Positions 1 to 11,548 of a DNA stretch of 64,000 bases are shown here, piece by piece. The position numbers were made by a program, and so were the translations under genes. The stretch lies in assembly GCF_037893015.1 (NCBI RefSeq), contig NC_133665.1:38064246-38128245 (forward strand). Reading direction: 5' to 3'. Under the pieces are notes generated by a model, which was given only the letters and a program-made list of their open reading frames with translations, searched no databases and was not told where the DNA came from. This DNA comes from Macrotis lagotis (taxonomy: Eukaryota > Chordata > Mammalia > Peramelemorphia > Peramelidae). The first letter of the stretch is position 1, and each line of letters starts with the position of its first letter.

Positions 1-1160
1 TGTGTAATATATACTTTGCTGGGAAATAAACCTTTAAAGAAACATTTTCTTCTAACAAATCAAATTCTTTATCAAACAATATGCACAATGGGATTTTTTC
101 CTATTATCATTCATGATAAAAATGTGATCAACTGTGGAATCTTATGAAAATGTGCACCTTTTATCTAATGCTTTTATTATAGATGTTTTTGAAACAAAAA
201 AGGTTTATAGATTGTATGGTAGGAGTAACATTTGCTATGTAAATTAGGCTAGTTTTCCTTGGGAGGACATCCCTGAGATTTACTTGATTTGGGTTACAGC
301 ACTAATTTAGTTTCCTGATGACCAAAGTCCAAAGTCAGCCCACAAGAAGACAACAGGGACTTTCCCTCAGGCTTGATCAGAATACCAGGACAACTAACAA
401 AGATAAAAGAAATCTAGGCTCAGTGGAATTAATGCTTTATCTTACTAAATAACTTTCCCTTTTTATGGCTAAAGAAGTCTCTTTTTGTTAACTATCTTAG
501 AATGTCATTTTCCTAAAAATCATTTTGTCCTCTACAGTTCTTGTTATCTTATGGGGCAATGATGCTGATTTGTATGCCTTACAAATGGTAAAAACAGGTG
601 ATAGATGATGGATAATACTTATATTTTACTAGTATTAATCTCAGGAAACACAAAGGAAGTTGGTTGTACCATTAGATATACACGTTGAATATACAATTTA
701 TGGGAGACTTATAAAGGAAATGTATACAAAAATTTCACAAGATTGGTAGAAATGATTGGGTTGCAATCTCTATTAAATAATAGATCCATTCAAATAGTTA
801 AGTAGTATTTTTAATTGATAAAACAAATATCCTTTTAAAATTACTAAATTCAAAATAGCCATTTGTCATGTATTTTTTACATTAATTGAGACTAGAAATG
901 CAACTATCAGCTTTGTGGGAAGGAATTTTTATACTTGAAAATTTTGGGACTATTAGAATAAACAACACTTGAAGGATTTGAAATCTCTAATTGTCTTTAC
1001 TGAAATTCAATTATGAAAATAGTCAATATTGGAGGGAAAGATGGGTACATTAATGGATTATTGCTGGAACTGTGAATTTGTTCAATCATTATGAAAGCAT
1101 GTTAGATTTATGATAAGAAAATGACTAAATAGTCATAATTTTTTAACCAGAGCTTAATGC
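1..1160. other. AT-rich intergenic DNA, no feature recognised
   Basis: This is part of the 5' flank of GNAQ. I see no coding signature, no recognisable SINE head or tail and no tandem array. It may hold very old repeats that only a profile search would detect. Confidence 0.5.
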
Positions 1161-1163
1161 TAG

Positions 1164-1368
1164 ATATATATATATGTATATACATATATAATAAATATAT
1201 GTATATACATATATATATATATACCAAGGTAGAAAGATTAAAAGATTACAAATATATGTAAATATATGTATATTATATATATATATCTCAAGCACACATA
1301 TTTTGCAAGTATATATGCATTAAGCTTATGTGCATATGTATACAATATAGATATATGTGTGGCATGTA

Positions 1369-1401
<33 letters not shown>
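1164..1401. repeat. AT/TA-rich microsatellite cluster
   Basis: Interrupted (TA)n runs occur at about 1164-1224, 1261-1286 and 1370-1401, with TATG and TACA interruptions that make short palindromes. The short open frames here are tyrosine/isoleucine translations of the repeat and are not genes. Confidence 0.9.
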
Positions 1402-1407
<6 letters not shown>

Positions 1408-1793
1408 TCTTCATGATAGAAAGAACTGAACACAAAATAGATACTCATCAATTAGGGAATATTTAAAAATAACCTGAGATACATTAATGTAATGGAAGAT
1501 TATTATTTTTTAAGAAATAATAACCAAAACAATACAAATAACAATAGGAAAGCAAAAAAGTAAAGTAAGCAGAACCAGGGGAAATGATATATACATATCA
1601 TAACTACAGTAGTATAAATTAAAATAAGAAACTGATAATTGCATAATGCATAGGATTGACTCTTATGGAGTGGGAAAATTTTGCTCCTTTTCTTTGAAGA
1701 TGTGGAGATCTATGAAAGTGAAACATTGCATATACTCTAAGATTCAGTTGATGTGTTGATTAATTTTAATGAAATTTGGTTTTTCCTTTTTAA
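1402..1793. other. intergenic DNA, nothing recognised
   Basis: Unique-looking AT-rich sequence between the microsatellite and the first SINE. No gene or repeat signature is visible. Confidence 0.45.
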
Positions 1794-1805
1794 AAATTCC
1801 TTGTC

Positions 1806-2027
1806 TGTGGGCAGCTAGGTGGCACAGTGGATAGAGCACCAGCCCTGGAGTCAGGAAGATTGAAGTTCAAATCCGGCCTCAGACATTTAATAATTACCTA
1901 GCTGTGTGGCCTTGGGCAAACCACTTAACCCAATTGCCTTCCAAAAAATTTTTTTTAAATTGCCTAGCTGTGTGGCCTTGGGCAAGTCACTTAACCCCAA
2001 AGCCTTAAAATTAAAAAAAATAAAAAT
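1806..2027 (+). mobile_element. marsupial tRNA-derived SINE with a duplicated 3' tail
   Basis: The element reads from the tRNA-like head (gggcagctaggtggcacagt) to the tail. After a first A-rich end near 1950, the segment reading tgcctagctgtgtggccttg through cacttaacccc is repeated before the final A-rich end. It is bounded by a perfect 12-bp target-site duplication, aaattccttgtc, at 1794-1805 and 2028-2039. This is the WSINE1/Mar1-type family seen throughout the window; the subfamily name is inferred. Confidence 0.92.
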
Positions 2028-2040
2028 AAATTCCTTGTCC

Positions 2041-2645
2041 AAAGGGTTAAATTTTTGGGTTAGGGAGAGGAAGGATGTATTTAGAAATGAAGTGTTGTGG
2101 AAACAAACTATATCAATAAAATCATAGGATAAAAAAATAAATTATTATTTTTTTTAAAAAATCAATTGTACCCTTCACATGACTGTGATGAATATATCTA
2201 ACAATTTCATTTAAATTTTTGTCACTTGATAACTATATATTTGGTTGTGAAAAATACTTTCTATTTTCTTTTAGATGTCTTTATCATTTGCCCAATATTT
2301 AATGTCAGAAAATTATTGTAAATCTGCTGGAGAAATTTCATTTTATCAATCACTGGTTAAAAAAATAAGCTTCAGTAAAATTCAAGTAGCCACCCTAATA
2401 GACCAGAAAAGTCCTAACCCTTCCTAAAATGCCACTCCTTAAAACAGCAATTCTTTTTCATAAAATATCACTGCTCCTGGCAGGTTAGAACAAATCTGAT
2501 CAATAGCAAAAATGTAACAGTTCCTACCTTCAAGGATTTATGTTTTAATAGCAGGAACCATTATATAAAGAAGAATATACTAAGTAAATAAGAGATAATC
2601 TAGGAAGAAGTCCAGGAGGTAAGGGGGAATCAAAAAGAATTTATA
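2041..2645. other. intergenic DNA, faint L2-like stretch
   Basis: Mostly unassigned. From about 2520 to 2640 the wording (caaggatttatgttttaata, then a run of short A/G-rich units) resembles the L2 3' region seen elsewhere in the window, but too weakly for a firm call. Confidence 0.3.
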
Positions 2646-2649
2646 GAAG

Positions 2650-2790
2650 GTACTTCTTGATGTGACCTGGATCGCTGAGAGGCTTGGTGTCATTGAGTTA
2701 AAACATATCATAGAAAGGATTTGAATTCACATCTATCTTGACTCCAAGGCCTGCTCTCCATCTGCTTTCTACTACCTACTTTATCTACCA
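2650..2790 (-). mobile_element. CORE-SINE/MIR-like fragment
   Basis: On the + strand it reads as a reversed SINE: ggatttgaattcacat, then a stretch close to cttgactccaaggcctgctc, ending in degenerate ctactacctactt. It is old and diverged, with no target-site duplication seen. Confidence 0.5.
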
Positions 2791-2834
2791 ATACTAAAAT
2801 AGTGATACTTATTTTATAAAATCTCAACATTTAA

Positions 2835-2990
2835 AAATAATCTTTAAAATTGATATGATGAGGAAAACATGGGACTTTAAAGACATTTGGATTTGAATCC
2901 TGAGTTTCACACTAACTCTTTTTATGTCTTTGGACAAATCAGAACCCCTTCTGAATCTCAAGAAGTTTTTATTATTAGAATTGATTTTTG
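2835..2990 (+). mobile_element. CORE-SINE/MIR-like fragment
   Basis: The order is a degenerate head, then tttggatttgaatcctga, then tttggacaaatcagaacccc, then a ttctgaatctcaa segment. This is the order found in therian MIR/THER-type elements. It is diverged, and the ends are approximate. Confidence 0.5.
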
Positions 2991-3029
2991 CATGTGTACA
3001 TCCAAAAGAACCTAACCTTAATTTCAAGG

Positions 3030-4585
3030 AGCAGACACAAAAATTGTAAAGGACTACTCCAAATTTGGGAAGTCATTCAATCAAAATTTAGATATGGAAA
3101 TGATTAAGTTAAATAGTTACCCTGACTTTACAAGATTGGAAGATAAATGTTTTGAAATGAGACTAGATTTTACAATCAGAAAACACAAATATGGATTTCA
3201 TATCAGATGTTCAGTTTGGCATAGTCTTAGCTTCATTTAGAAATTCTATTTTATCAAATTGACAAATATGGAGGTCAAGAATTAAAGTTGTAATTAATTG
3301 GGAGTGAGGCACTGAGGATGCACGAATCATTTCCTTAACTAATTTAACCACATCCTGTCTTCCACGCACATGGAATCAGAAATGCCAGGCCTTCTTTACT
3401 GACCTGGTTTGACCAAGGATTAATTAAATCACTCATCACAAAGAAAGGAAAAGAAAGATACAAGTATCCTCAAATGACCTTTCATTCTCTTACTTCGAAT
3501 TCATGATAAACCAGAAACTCTGCTCTTGAAATTGATGATTGATAAATCAGCAGTCCTGATGATGTTGGAAAGCTGCACACTAAAATAAATACTTTGGGGG
3601 TAGCATTTCAAAAGTAAATGCAGTTGTGTTAGTGATCTGCCACCTCACTGACATTCTGTCACATGCCTCACAATACACTAGACCCTAGTAAAAAAGAAAT
3701 CTTGCAAGACATGTAGTTCAGGTAAGTTCCAAAATTTAGGCACATTTGAAAGCTTTCAGACCTCTGTCAGATGTTGATGATATGGCTGGACATCACAACC
3801 AAATGAAATAGTGTGATAAATAAAGATTTAAACGGTGAATAGGTTGAAAGAGTTCTTAGGAAGTACTCTTTTACCATCATTTAGTCTGGCTCTGTGCTTT
3901 AAAAAATTTTTTTTAAATGTATTTCTTTTAGAGACACTCCCTGTATTCACAGATTGCAGGGCACAGCTTGATTTTTTGTTTTCTCAAGTATTTACTGGGA
4001 TTTTATATTCACCTAAGGATCTAATCTCTTGTTGTTTTAGTAATTAGACTTTAGGAAGTAATTTCCCCCCTGAAGATGCCTTTCCTGAATATTCTTTTAG
4101 TTTAGCATAAAGCTAAACAAAAACAAAACTTACAACCAATCATTTGGTTTATTATCTGGGCTTGAAAGTAAACTTTACCTTGGGTAAACTAATCTACCAT
4201 TAAATATAAAAAATCAAAAGGGTTTACCAATTCCAGATTAAGGCTTGATATGCATAGGAACTTAAAATGCAGGGTCTGAAGCAAAGTTTTTATAATGCTC
4301 TGAGATATATTAAAACATGAAATAGAATGACCACCAAGCTATAGCTACATATATACATACATTTATATAATATATGTCAAATATTATGTGTTTTCATGTG
4401 TGTGTATGTGTGTGTGAAGGTAGAGTTTATTAGATTTTTAACTGAGTTTATTCTAGTGGTCTATTGATCTCCCAACTTAGTTTATTGCTCTAGCTCTACA
4501 GTGAGAAACATTACATCTATATTATCTAGAGAAAATCAGTCTCTAATGGTCATAAGTGACTTGGGGAAAATACATTCATATACCT
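3030..4585. other. intergenic DNA with no recognisable repeat
   Basis: About 1.5 kb without a SINE, LINE motif or long tandem repeat, apart from a short TATG/TG-rich patch near 4340-4415. The small open frame near 3835-4047 has no family resemblance that I can see. The low repeat density is the only notable property. Confidence 0.4.
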
Positions 4586-4589
4586 ATGC

Positions 4590-4830
4590 AGTTATTTAGT
4601 TGTTTTAGTAGTTTCCAGTTCTTTGTGATCCATTTGGAGTTTTCTTAGCAAAGATACTAGAGTGATGCCATTTCCTTCTCCAGCTCATTTTACAGATGAG
4701 GAAACTGAGGCAATCAAGGGGTAGGTGGCATGCCCAGGTTACACAGCTAGTAAGAGTTTGATGTCAGATTTGAACTCAGGAAGATGACTCTTTCTGACTC
4801 CAGGAACTCTACTGTGATCTAGTTATCCTT
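4590..4830 (-). mobile_element. CORE-SINE (Mar1/MIR type)
   Basis: On the + strand it shows the reversed order of a CORE-SINE: ccatttccttctccagctca, ttttacagatgaggaaactg, a cccaggttacacagctag segment, tttgaactcaggaagatg, then ctgactccagg. The core domain and tRNA-related head are both recognisable. Confidence 0.8.
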
Positions 4831-4849
4831 ATATAATCATACATTTGCA

Positions 4850-6725
4850 TATTTACATGTTTCAGAGAGGAGAAAACATGAAGATTAGTGAAAGCTGAAG
4901 ACAGAAAGATATCAATAAAAATATGCAATTTTTTGAGTTGAATAGAATTTTAAAATAAAAATAATTATTGATTATTGTGCACTTAGAACCATTTTCTGAA
5001 TTTTTTATGAGTTTTTATGCCCTAGAATATAGGCTATGTATAGATAAGAATAAAAACACTTTTTTCATGTCGCACTTAGTAAATGCCAAAGATTTATCAT
5101 ATTTACCTTTTCTAAAATACAATTCAGGTCCTTAACTTCTTTCTTGTTTATCTTTTTGTTAGATTTCCCAGTGTTAGAAAATAGTACACTGAGATGCTCC
5201 ACTACTTTTATATTCTATCAAACACGGTAATTCAATGAACTTTTTCTAAAAAATATTTAGATGCTGTCTAATTATTTCTACATCAAACTCTTTCCATGTG
5301 CATGGGTGTACGTGTGAAAGTGTGTTCAACCTTCTTTGTCTAGTTCAGATTAAATTAAGGTTCATGTGACTCTCCCCACCCTTTCCTTGATGTTTGCTTC
5401 ATCTCATGCACCCTGATTATGCAAGATAGAAACTTCTGTCCCCATCTTCTTCCTTTTTTCCTGTTATATTCCTTTTTACTTCCCTTTTCTTTTAAAACCA
5501 TACAAACAGAAAAAAGTCTACACCAGCTATTTTATTTGTCTTATTGAACTTCTGTGATACTACTTAAGTATTAGGACTCTTTTTGAGATACTTGTTCCTT
5601 CTCCTTTATTAGAATTTAATTATTTCCTGATAGTAAAGACCTTTCCAAATATTCAAGTGTAGTATTTTTCCTTCTAGCTTTATCTTGACACCAGTACTTG
5701 TATTTCAAACTAACTACTTAGCTCTTGTCTTTTCATTAGGAAAAAATTTAAAATATTCTAAACCATCAAAAAGTCCACTTTCCCTCTCACTTTTTTATAC
5801 TCACTCTCTTAGAGCAAATTATTTTTGGTTGTAAATCTTTATTTTTTATTGTTTGAAATATTTTAAGCTTTCTTTTTTTTTTTAGAAATTGTAACTACCA
5901 ATTTCATGTACTGTTAATTGATTTCTTATTACTTGAACTCTTTTTTTTCTTCTAACTAAAAGTACATTTTATTTGACCTAGAAGTTCTACATTTTTTTCC
6001 ATCTTGTTACTAGGAGTTTTCATCTTGACACTTCTTACAGGAGGCAACAAGTGAGTTATTTAATTTTCACTTTTCCTTGAATTTCTACTAAATATGAAAA
6101 TATTTATTTTCTTTAAATGTAATATATATACTCTCTTTTTCCCATTATGTTCAGAAAACAAAGACCATCATTCAGTCATAGGATGGGCACCATGAAATGA
6201 ACTTGGAGTGGGTAGGACAGGATAACTTTCTTCCCCACTCATCTTTTAGACCCCAGTGGCATGGTTCTGACTGTTTGTCTTTTTCTATTTTGTTTTATCC
6301 CTCTCAGGTTCAGGGGCCAGTGATAATCCTCCCCTTTCCCAGGAATTGGAGCCATGCTGATCTTTGAACCAGGCTTCCAGATAAGGTGCTATAGTTAGTC
6401 AACCCCAGCAGTGAATCCCTGAGAAGCCCCTGTGCCCTGGGATTTGAACCTGAATATTGTTTAAGATTGCAATCTATAGGAACTGAGTTAAGTTGTTTGT
6501 ATATTTTATTTTACTTTAACTTGGAAGTAAAGATTTCTCTGTGAAACCTAACCCCACTATTAATGACTATATGGAACTAGGGTATAGGGGATCCCTCCTA
6601 CTACTATTTAGGAAACATCATGAGTCAATTTATCAGTGGAATTTTGCTTACTTTTCATTTGACTGTGTAATACCCATTCTTTTTGTATTATTGAATCCTG
6701 TATATAAGCACTAATCTAAAATAAA
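4850..6725. other. intergenic DNA, mostly unassigned
   Basis: No gene seen. A more GC-rich patch at about 6160-6440 (gaattggagccatgctgatc, then tgatttgaacctgaatat-like words) looks like part of an old interspersed repeat, but I cannot name the family. Confidence 0.35.
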
Positions 6726-6730
6726 AAATT

Positions 6731-7005
6731 TGTGACAATTATTATTAATATTTATGTAGCACTTACATAGCAAGCACTGTACTATGTGCTTTCCAGTTGT
6801 TATCTCATCTGATTCTTACAAGTCTGAGAATTAGGTGCTATTATTATTTTCTATTTTACAGTTGAGAAAACCAAGGTAGATGGAAATTTAGTGATTTGCC
6901 GGGGATTACATAGCTAGTAAGTGACTGAGGTTGGGTTTGAACTCAGACCTTCCTGACTCTAGGTCCTATTCTCTATCCCCTATACTACCTACTTGCCACA
7001 GAACA
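6731..7005 (-). mobile_element. CORE-SINE, near full length
   Basis: Reading on + it begins atttatgtagcacttacata, continues through ttatctcatctgattcttac, ttttacagttgagaaaac, tacatagctagtaagtgact and tttgaactcagaccttcctg, and ends in a tRNA-like head reversed (ctacctacttgcc). This is the layout of the long marsupial CORE-SINEs. Confidence 0.82.
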
Positions 7006-7299
7006 GGTCTACTAATGAAGTCTTTATTACTCAGTCCTGTAAAAGTACTAATGGTAAATTCATTGTGAAAAATCTGGCATAATTGGACTGCTACTATCTG
7101 GTAGACTATTTTGTTTTTTGGCATTCACACCTAGACTGCTTGCTTATAGTAACTGGATTCATCTTTTTAAATACTTGCTTTATGCCTATAGAGTAAATCT
7201 TTCTTTGTAAAAACTAAAAAAAGATATGTGTACATACACATATAAATAGAGATAACACATATAACATGTTTATGCAATACTTTAGCTTAAAAAATATAT

Positions 7300-7359
7300 A
7301 AATATTATATACATATACTATACACACACCTATATCTATCTATCTATATATATATCTAC

Positions 7360-7411
<52 letters not shown>
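7300..7411. repeat. (TATC)n/(TA)n microsatellite
   Basis: A short TATC block grades into an uninterrupted (TA)n run at about 7362-7411. It is likely length-polymorphic. Confidence 0.93.
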
Positions 7412-7413
<2 letters not shown>

Positions 7414-7604
7414 CTTTTGATTTTCAGGTAACTTATTAACTCTCCCACTCCTTTTAGCCTGTTTCCTAGGTTTGTTTTTGATAATATATATCTTATATTT
7501 TCTTTCTTTTTTTAATCTCTTGATTATGTTTAAACATTTCTTCTTGTCTTATGGAACCATTCTTTTATTTTGGTCCATTTTAATTTTTAGGGAATTCATT
7601 TCTT

Positions 7605-7765
7605 TTTTTTTTTCTTTTAGGTTTTTTTGCAAGGCAAGTGGGGGTTAAGTAGCTTGCCCAAGGCCACACAGCTAAGTAATTATTAAGTGTCTGAGACCAG
7701 ATTGGAACCCAGGTACTCCTGACTCCAGTGCCAGTGCTTTATCCACTGCACCACCTAGCCACCCC
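7605..7765 (-). mobile_element. marsupial tRNA-derived SINE
   Basis: A complete reversed element: a T-rich start, then ttgcaaggcaagtggggg, through tgactccagtgccagtgctt, to ccacctagccaccc. A perfect 13-bp target-site duplication, gaattcatttctt, lies at 7592-7604 and 7766-7778, so the boundaries are exact. Confidence 0.95.
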
Positions 7766-7964
7766 GAATTCATTTCTTAAAGTTCTATTCTAGCCTAAAC
7801 TTTCATTCTCTTTCTCATTCTCTTCTCCATAGCCCTTATTTTATTTAAAATTAGAGTTTGTGTCTCTTGCTTCATTTCTTCCAGTATTCTTGTATTCTTG
7901 GCAAAGAATACTGTTTTCAGAACTGTTTTCAGAAGTTCTACTTAGCCTTTTTTTGATGGTTACT

Positions 7965-10625
7965 CTTTTTTTAAAGCAATATGTTTATTTATTTTTTCAT
8001 ATTGCCATAATAGCCATGTTGTAAGAGCAAATATAACCCCCCCAAAAGAAAGAGAAACCTCAAGAAAAATAAAGTGAGGGGGGGGAAGTGTACTTCAGTC
8101 TATATTCAGACACCATCAGCTCTGTCTTTGGGATGAATAGCATCCTTTATCATAAACCCATCAGAGAAATTGCTTTAATATTTTTCCTATGGTTGCTATT
8201 GCTAGCTGTGTTTCCCTCCATCCTATTTCTCCCCACCCACATTTATTCTGTTCTCTCTCTCCTTTCTCCCTGTTCTTCCTCAAATGTGTGTTGCATCAAC
8301 TACCCTCTCCCACACTCTTCCCTCTCTTCTAACACCACCCCCTTTCCCCCTGTCCCCTTTCTCCCATTCCTTTCCCTTCCTATTTTACTCTAGGGTAAGA
8401 TAAAGTTCTATACCCAATTGAATGGGTAACTTATTTCCTTTCTGAGCTGCTTCCAAAGAGAGTGAAGGCTCATTCATTCCCCCTCACCTTTTCTCTTTCA
8501 CTCCATTGCAAAAGCTTTTTCTTGTCTCTGTTATGTAAAATAACTTACCCCATTCTACCTCTGCTTTCCCTGTCTCCCAGTACATTCATTTCTCACCCAT
8601 TAACTCCATCTTTATATCATACCTTCATATTCAGCTCTCTCCTGTGCCTTGTCTAGATATGCTTCTTTTAACTGCTATGTAATTGAGATTGTTCATATGA
8701 GTTATCAATATCATCTTCACATGTAGAAATACAAGCAATTCAACCTAATTAAATCCCTCATAATTTGTCCTTCCTGTCCACCTTCTCAATGCTTTGCCTG
8801 AGTGCTGTATTTGGAGATCAAAGTTTCTGTTCAATTCTGGTCATTTCAACAGGAAAATTTGAAATGCCCCATTTCAGTGAATGTTCATCTTTTCCCCTGG
8901 AAGAGTTTTGCTGAGTAGTTGATTCTCAGTTGTCCTCCAAGCTCTTTTGCCTTCCAGAATATCATATTCAAAGCCCTACAAGTCCTTAATGTAGAAGCAA
9001 ATAAATTCTGTGTAATCCTGACTGTAGCTCCATGATATTTGAATTGTTTCTTTCTGGCTACTTGTAATATCTTCTCCTTGACTTGGGAATTCTGAAATTT
9101 CACTATAATATTCCTGGGAGTTTTTATTTAAAAAATAAAATAAATGAAATTTTTTCAGGAAGAAATCGGTGGGCTCCTTCAGTTTCTATTTTACCTTCTG
9201 CTGAAGTCAAGGCTCTTTTCCTAGTAATGATTTTCAGGCAGCCCAAAAAATTTAAATTCTCCTCTTGGACCTGTTTTCAGGTCAGTTGTTTTTCCAGTGA
9301 GATATTTCAGATTTTCTTCTAGTTTTTCATTCTTTTGGTTTTGTTTTATTGTTCCTCAATTTCTCACGAAGTCATTAGCTTCCCTTAGCTCCATTCTATA
9401 TTTGAAGAAATTATTTTCTTCAGAGAGCTTTTGAATCTCTTTTTCCATCTGGCTAATTCTGCTTTTTTTAGGGCATTCATTCCATTAGTTTTTTTAACTG
9501 CTTTTTTTTAAGATGCTTTTTCTTCAGTATTTTTCTGTAATTCCTTCACCAAACTGCTGACTTGGTTTTTATGATTTTCCCACATTGCTCTCCTTTCTCT
9601 TCACAATTTTTTTTCTTCCTCCCTTACTTGCTCTTCAAAATTTTTTTGAGCCCTTTCATAACTTGAGCCCAATTCCTATTTTTCTTGGAGGCTTTAGATC
9701 CAGAAACTTTGACTTTGCTATCTTTTGAGTGTATATTTTGATCCTCAATGGGACCAAAGTAATTGTCCATGGTCAGATTATTTTTTCTCTGTTTTCTCTG
9801 TTCTGTTTGCTCATTTCCCTAGCCTATGACTTGGTTTTAGCTCTTTATAAGATTGGGCTCTTCTCCCAGGATGGAGGGCACACTATCCCATGCTTCTGAG
9901 GGTTTTTACAACTGTTTTCAAGGACACTCCCCCCCCCTCCCCAGACCTCAATTTCTTCAAGGCCTTATGAAAGGCTCTGACTGCACTCCTGGCCTGTGTT
10001 CTGCTATGGCAGTAAAACTCCTTTTTCTGAGACTGGAGTCCCAGACTCTAGCCTGGTTCTGACTATAGGCAAAGTCACAGAATCCTCCTTCATAGATAGA
10101 AAGAAGCCCCTGCAGTCTCCCCTGATCCCCTTATGGTTTCTGGCCTGAATGCTGTGGAAGCAACCTCTGGGTAACTCCTTGCTGGGTGGCTCCACAGGCC
10201 TACTCCTGCTTCTAGGGCCAGGATTGCAATGAGAACTGTGCTGCTCAGTTCTCACTGCTCCCTTCTTACTCTGGTATTGCAGAGTTTTCCTGCTGACCTT
10301 ACAAGTTGTCCTTGGAAATCCCTGAGCTGAAAGGTCTGGAAACTGCCCCACTGCCACAGATCCAAGTGCCCCCAGGGACCCAGGTGTCCCACAGGTTGTT
10401 CCTGGATGGCTGGAGTTTGTTTCAGCACATCTGGGCTGCACTGTGGCCTTTTCTAATCCTGGTGTCACAGAACTTTCCAGTGGATCTTCCAAGTTGTCTT
10501 GGGTTGAAAAACTCTTTCACTCAGTCTTTCTGTGGTTCTGCCACACTAGAAGTTGGTTAGAGTCATTATTTAGAGGCATTTGGTATGGTCTGAGGGGCAG
10601 CAGAGACCACCATACTGGCTCCCCC
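7965..10625 (-). mobile_element. HAL1-like (half-L1) retrotransposon, near full length
   Basis: On the minus strand this runs from a 5' end near 10,625 (a degenerate ggagccagtatgg, comparable with ggagccaagatgg at the + copy) through a GC-richer 5'UTR, an L1 ORF1-type gene (9770 to 8885), then about 900 bp of CT/GA-rich 3' sequence to an A-rich tail near 7965. No ORF2, endonuclease or reverse transcriptase follows ORF1. This is the defining layout of HAL1, which depends on L1 enzymes. The whole element aligns by eye with the + strand copy at 11,551-14,412. L1 ancestry is firm; the HAL1 name is an inference from the missing ORF2 in two independent copies. Confidence 0.72.
8885..9770 (-). pseudogene. 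degenerate L1/HAL1 ORF1 (RNA-binding protein) relic
   Basis: The gene starts at an ATG at 9770-9768 followed by DNYFGPIEDQN. Next comes a lysine/glutamate-rich stretch corresponding to the ORF1p coiled coil (about 9,450-9,700). The C-terminal domain includes VKEKILQVARKKQFKYHGA and TLRTCRALNMIFWKAKEL, ending PAKLF-like (SAKLFQGKR). These match the order of L1 ORF1p RRM and C-terminal domain signatures (KEKML, LRARREW, YPAKL). Frameshifts and stops break the frame, so no product is expected. ORF1p is a trimeric single-stranded RNA chaperone of the L1 particle. Confidence 0.8.
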
Positions 10626-11407
10626 CCCCCCAAAGTAACTTTCCTAAAATTTACTTCTTGCACTTTTCTCAGTCCATAGTACTTCTTCCTTCTGCTTGGT
10701 ATGTTCTCTATTTAGTCATATCTCAAGTCTCAGTTTTTAAATTGGGACTTTAAGCTTGAATTGGACTCTGATCCTTCCCATTCTCTTCAATGGTACAAGA
10801 CTTGCTTACTTCTTCATGTGATGATTTAAACAGGGCTTCATTCTCTTCTGTCTTGACCCTTATCTTTTTGCCTTGACCCTTTTCTATCTTTTCTTTGGAC
10901 ATGGTATGACCCTAATGCAGTACTTCCCAGGTACTATTCTGGACTTTTCCCCTGTTTTATCTCCTGATATAATTTGGATCCAGGTTTTCTGAATACTCAT
11001 CTGTTCAGGCACTGTCCTGGCTTTGTCTCTTTTTATGCTTCAAGCATGGAAACTGCTCTTTTGCTGTGATTTCAACTTGAGTTGCCTTAGAGATGGACTT
11101 TTGGGGACTGATTTAACCTTTTCTCCTACTGTGTCTCAGGGTTTTGCTCTCTAGACACTGATACCTGATTGCCTATCTGGCTCAGTTTCCTACTTTGGCT
11201 CTCAGTACAGGACTTCCTAGGTGTTATGCTGGGCAGATGTGGCTCTGTCACCTACTGTGGTTATAGGCTGCTGGTGTACTGGGCATTCTGCCTATCTTAA
11301 ATTGTCTCTGATCATGTTTCTGGCAGTTTTCTTGTGTAGTCCTAGAATAGACTGAGGAACTTGGGTTGTTTCTCCTTGGATTTCTTTATAATTGTTCTTG
11401 GTGCATA
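10626..11407. other. CT-rich unassigned DNA between two HAL1-like elements
   Basis: The spacer between the 5' ends of the two head-to-head elements. Its C/T-rich + strand and words such as tttctccttggatttcttta faintly resemble the L1-type 5'UTR near 49,100-49,700. It may be the 5'UTR of another minus-strand L1, but I cannot align it convincingly. A (TTAT)n run ends it at 11,407-11,428. Confidence 0.35.
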
Positions 11408-11548
11408 TTTATTTATTTATTTATTTAATTATCATCTTTATTTAAAATTTTGAGTTCCAAATTCTATCACTCCCTTCCTTCTCTTCCCCCTCCCTGAGAT
11501 TGTAAGCAATCATATAGGTTATACATGTGCAATTATGTAAAACATTTT
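11408..11548 (-). mobile_element. L1 3' end, outer left piece of a split element
   Basis: It reads (TTAT)n, then ttttgagttccaaattctat, a C/T-rich run, gattgtaagcaatcatatag, then acatgtgcaattatgtaaaa. This is the reverse of the marsupial L1 3' terminus seen again at 21,491 and 46,320. The expected continuation (catttccatattagtcatgt) is missing here and resumes near 14,413 after the inserted HAL1-like element. I read the two pieces as one L1. Confidence 0.72.

Noticed and set aside
6160..6600. Possible LTR or small RNA pseudogene in a GC-richer patch
   Set aside because: No TG...CA ends, polyadenylation layout, primer-binding site or match to snRNA sequence order could be seen.
8088..8656. Pro/Ser/Leu-rich open frames
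   Set aside because: They read the CT-rich reversed 3' region of the HAL1-like element.
10004..10679. Open frames of 78-162 codons on both strands
   Set aside because: They lie in the GC-richer 5'UTR of the minus-strand HAL1-like element and have no counterpart frame kept in the plus copy.
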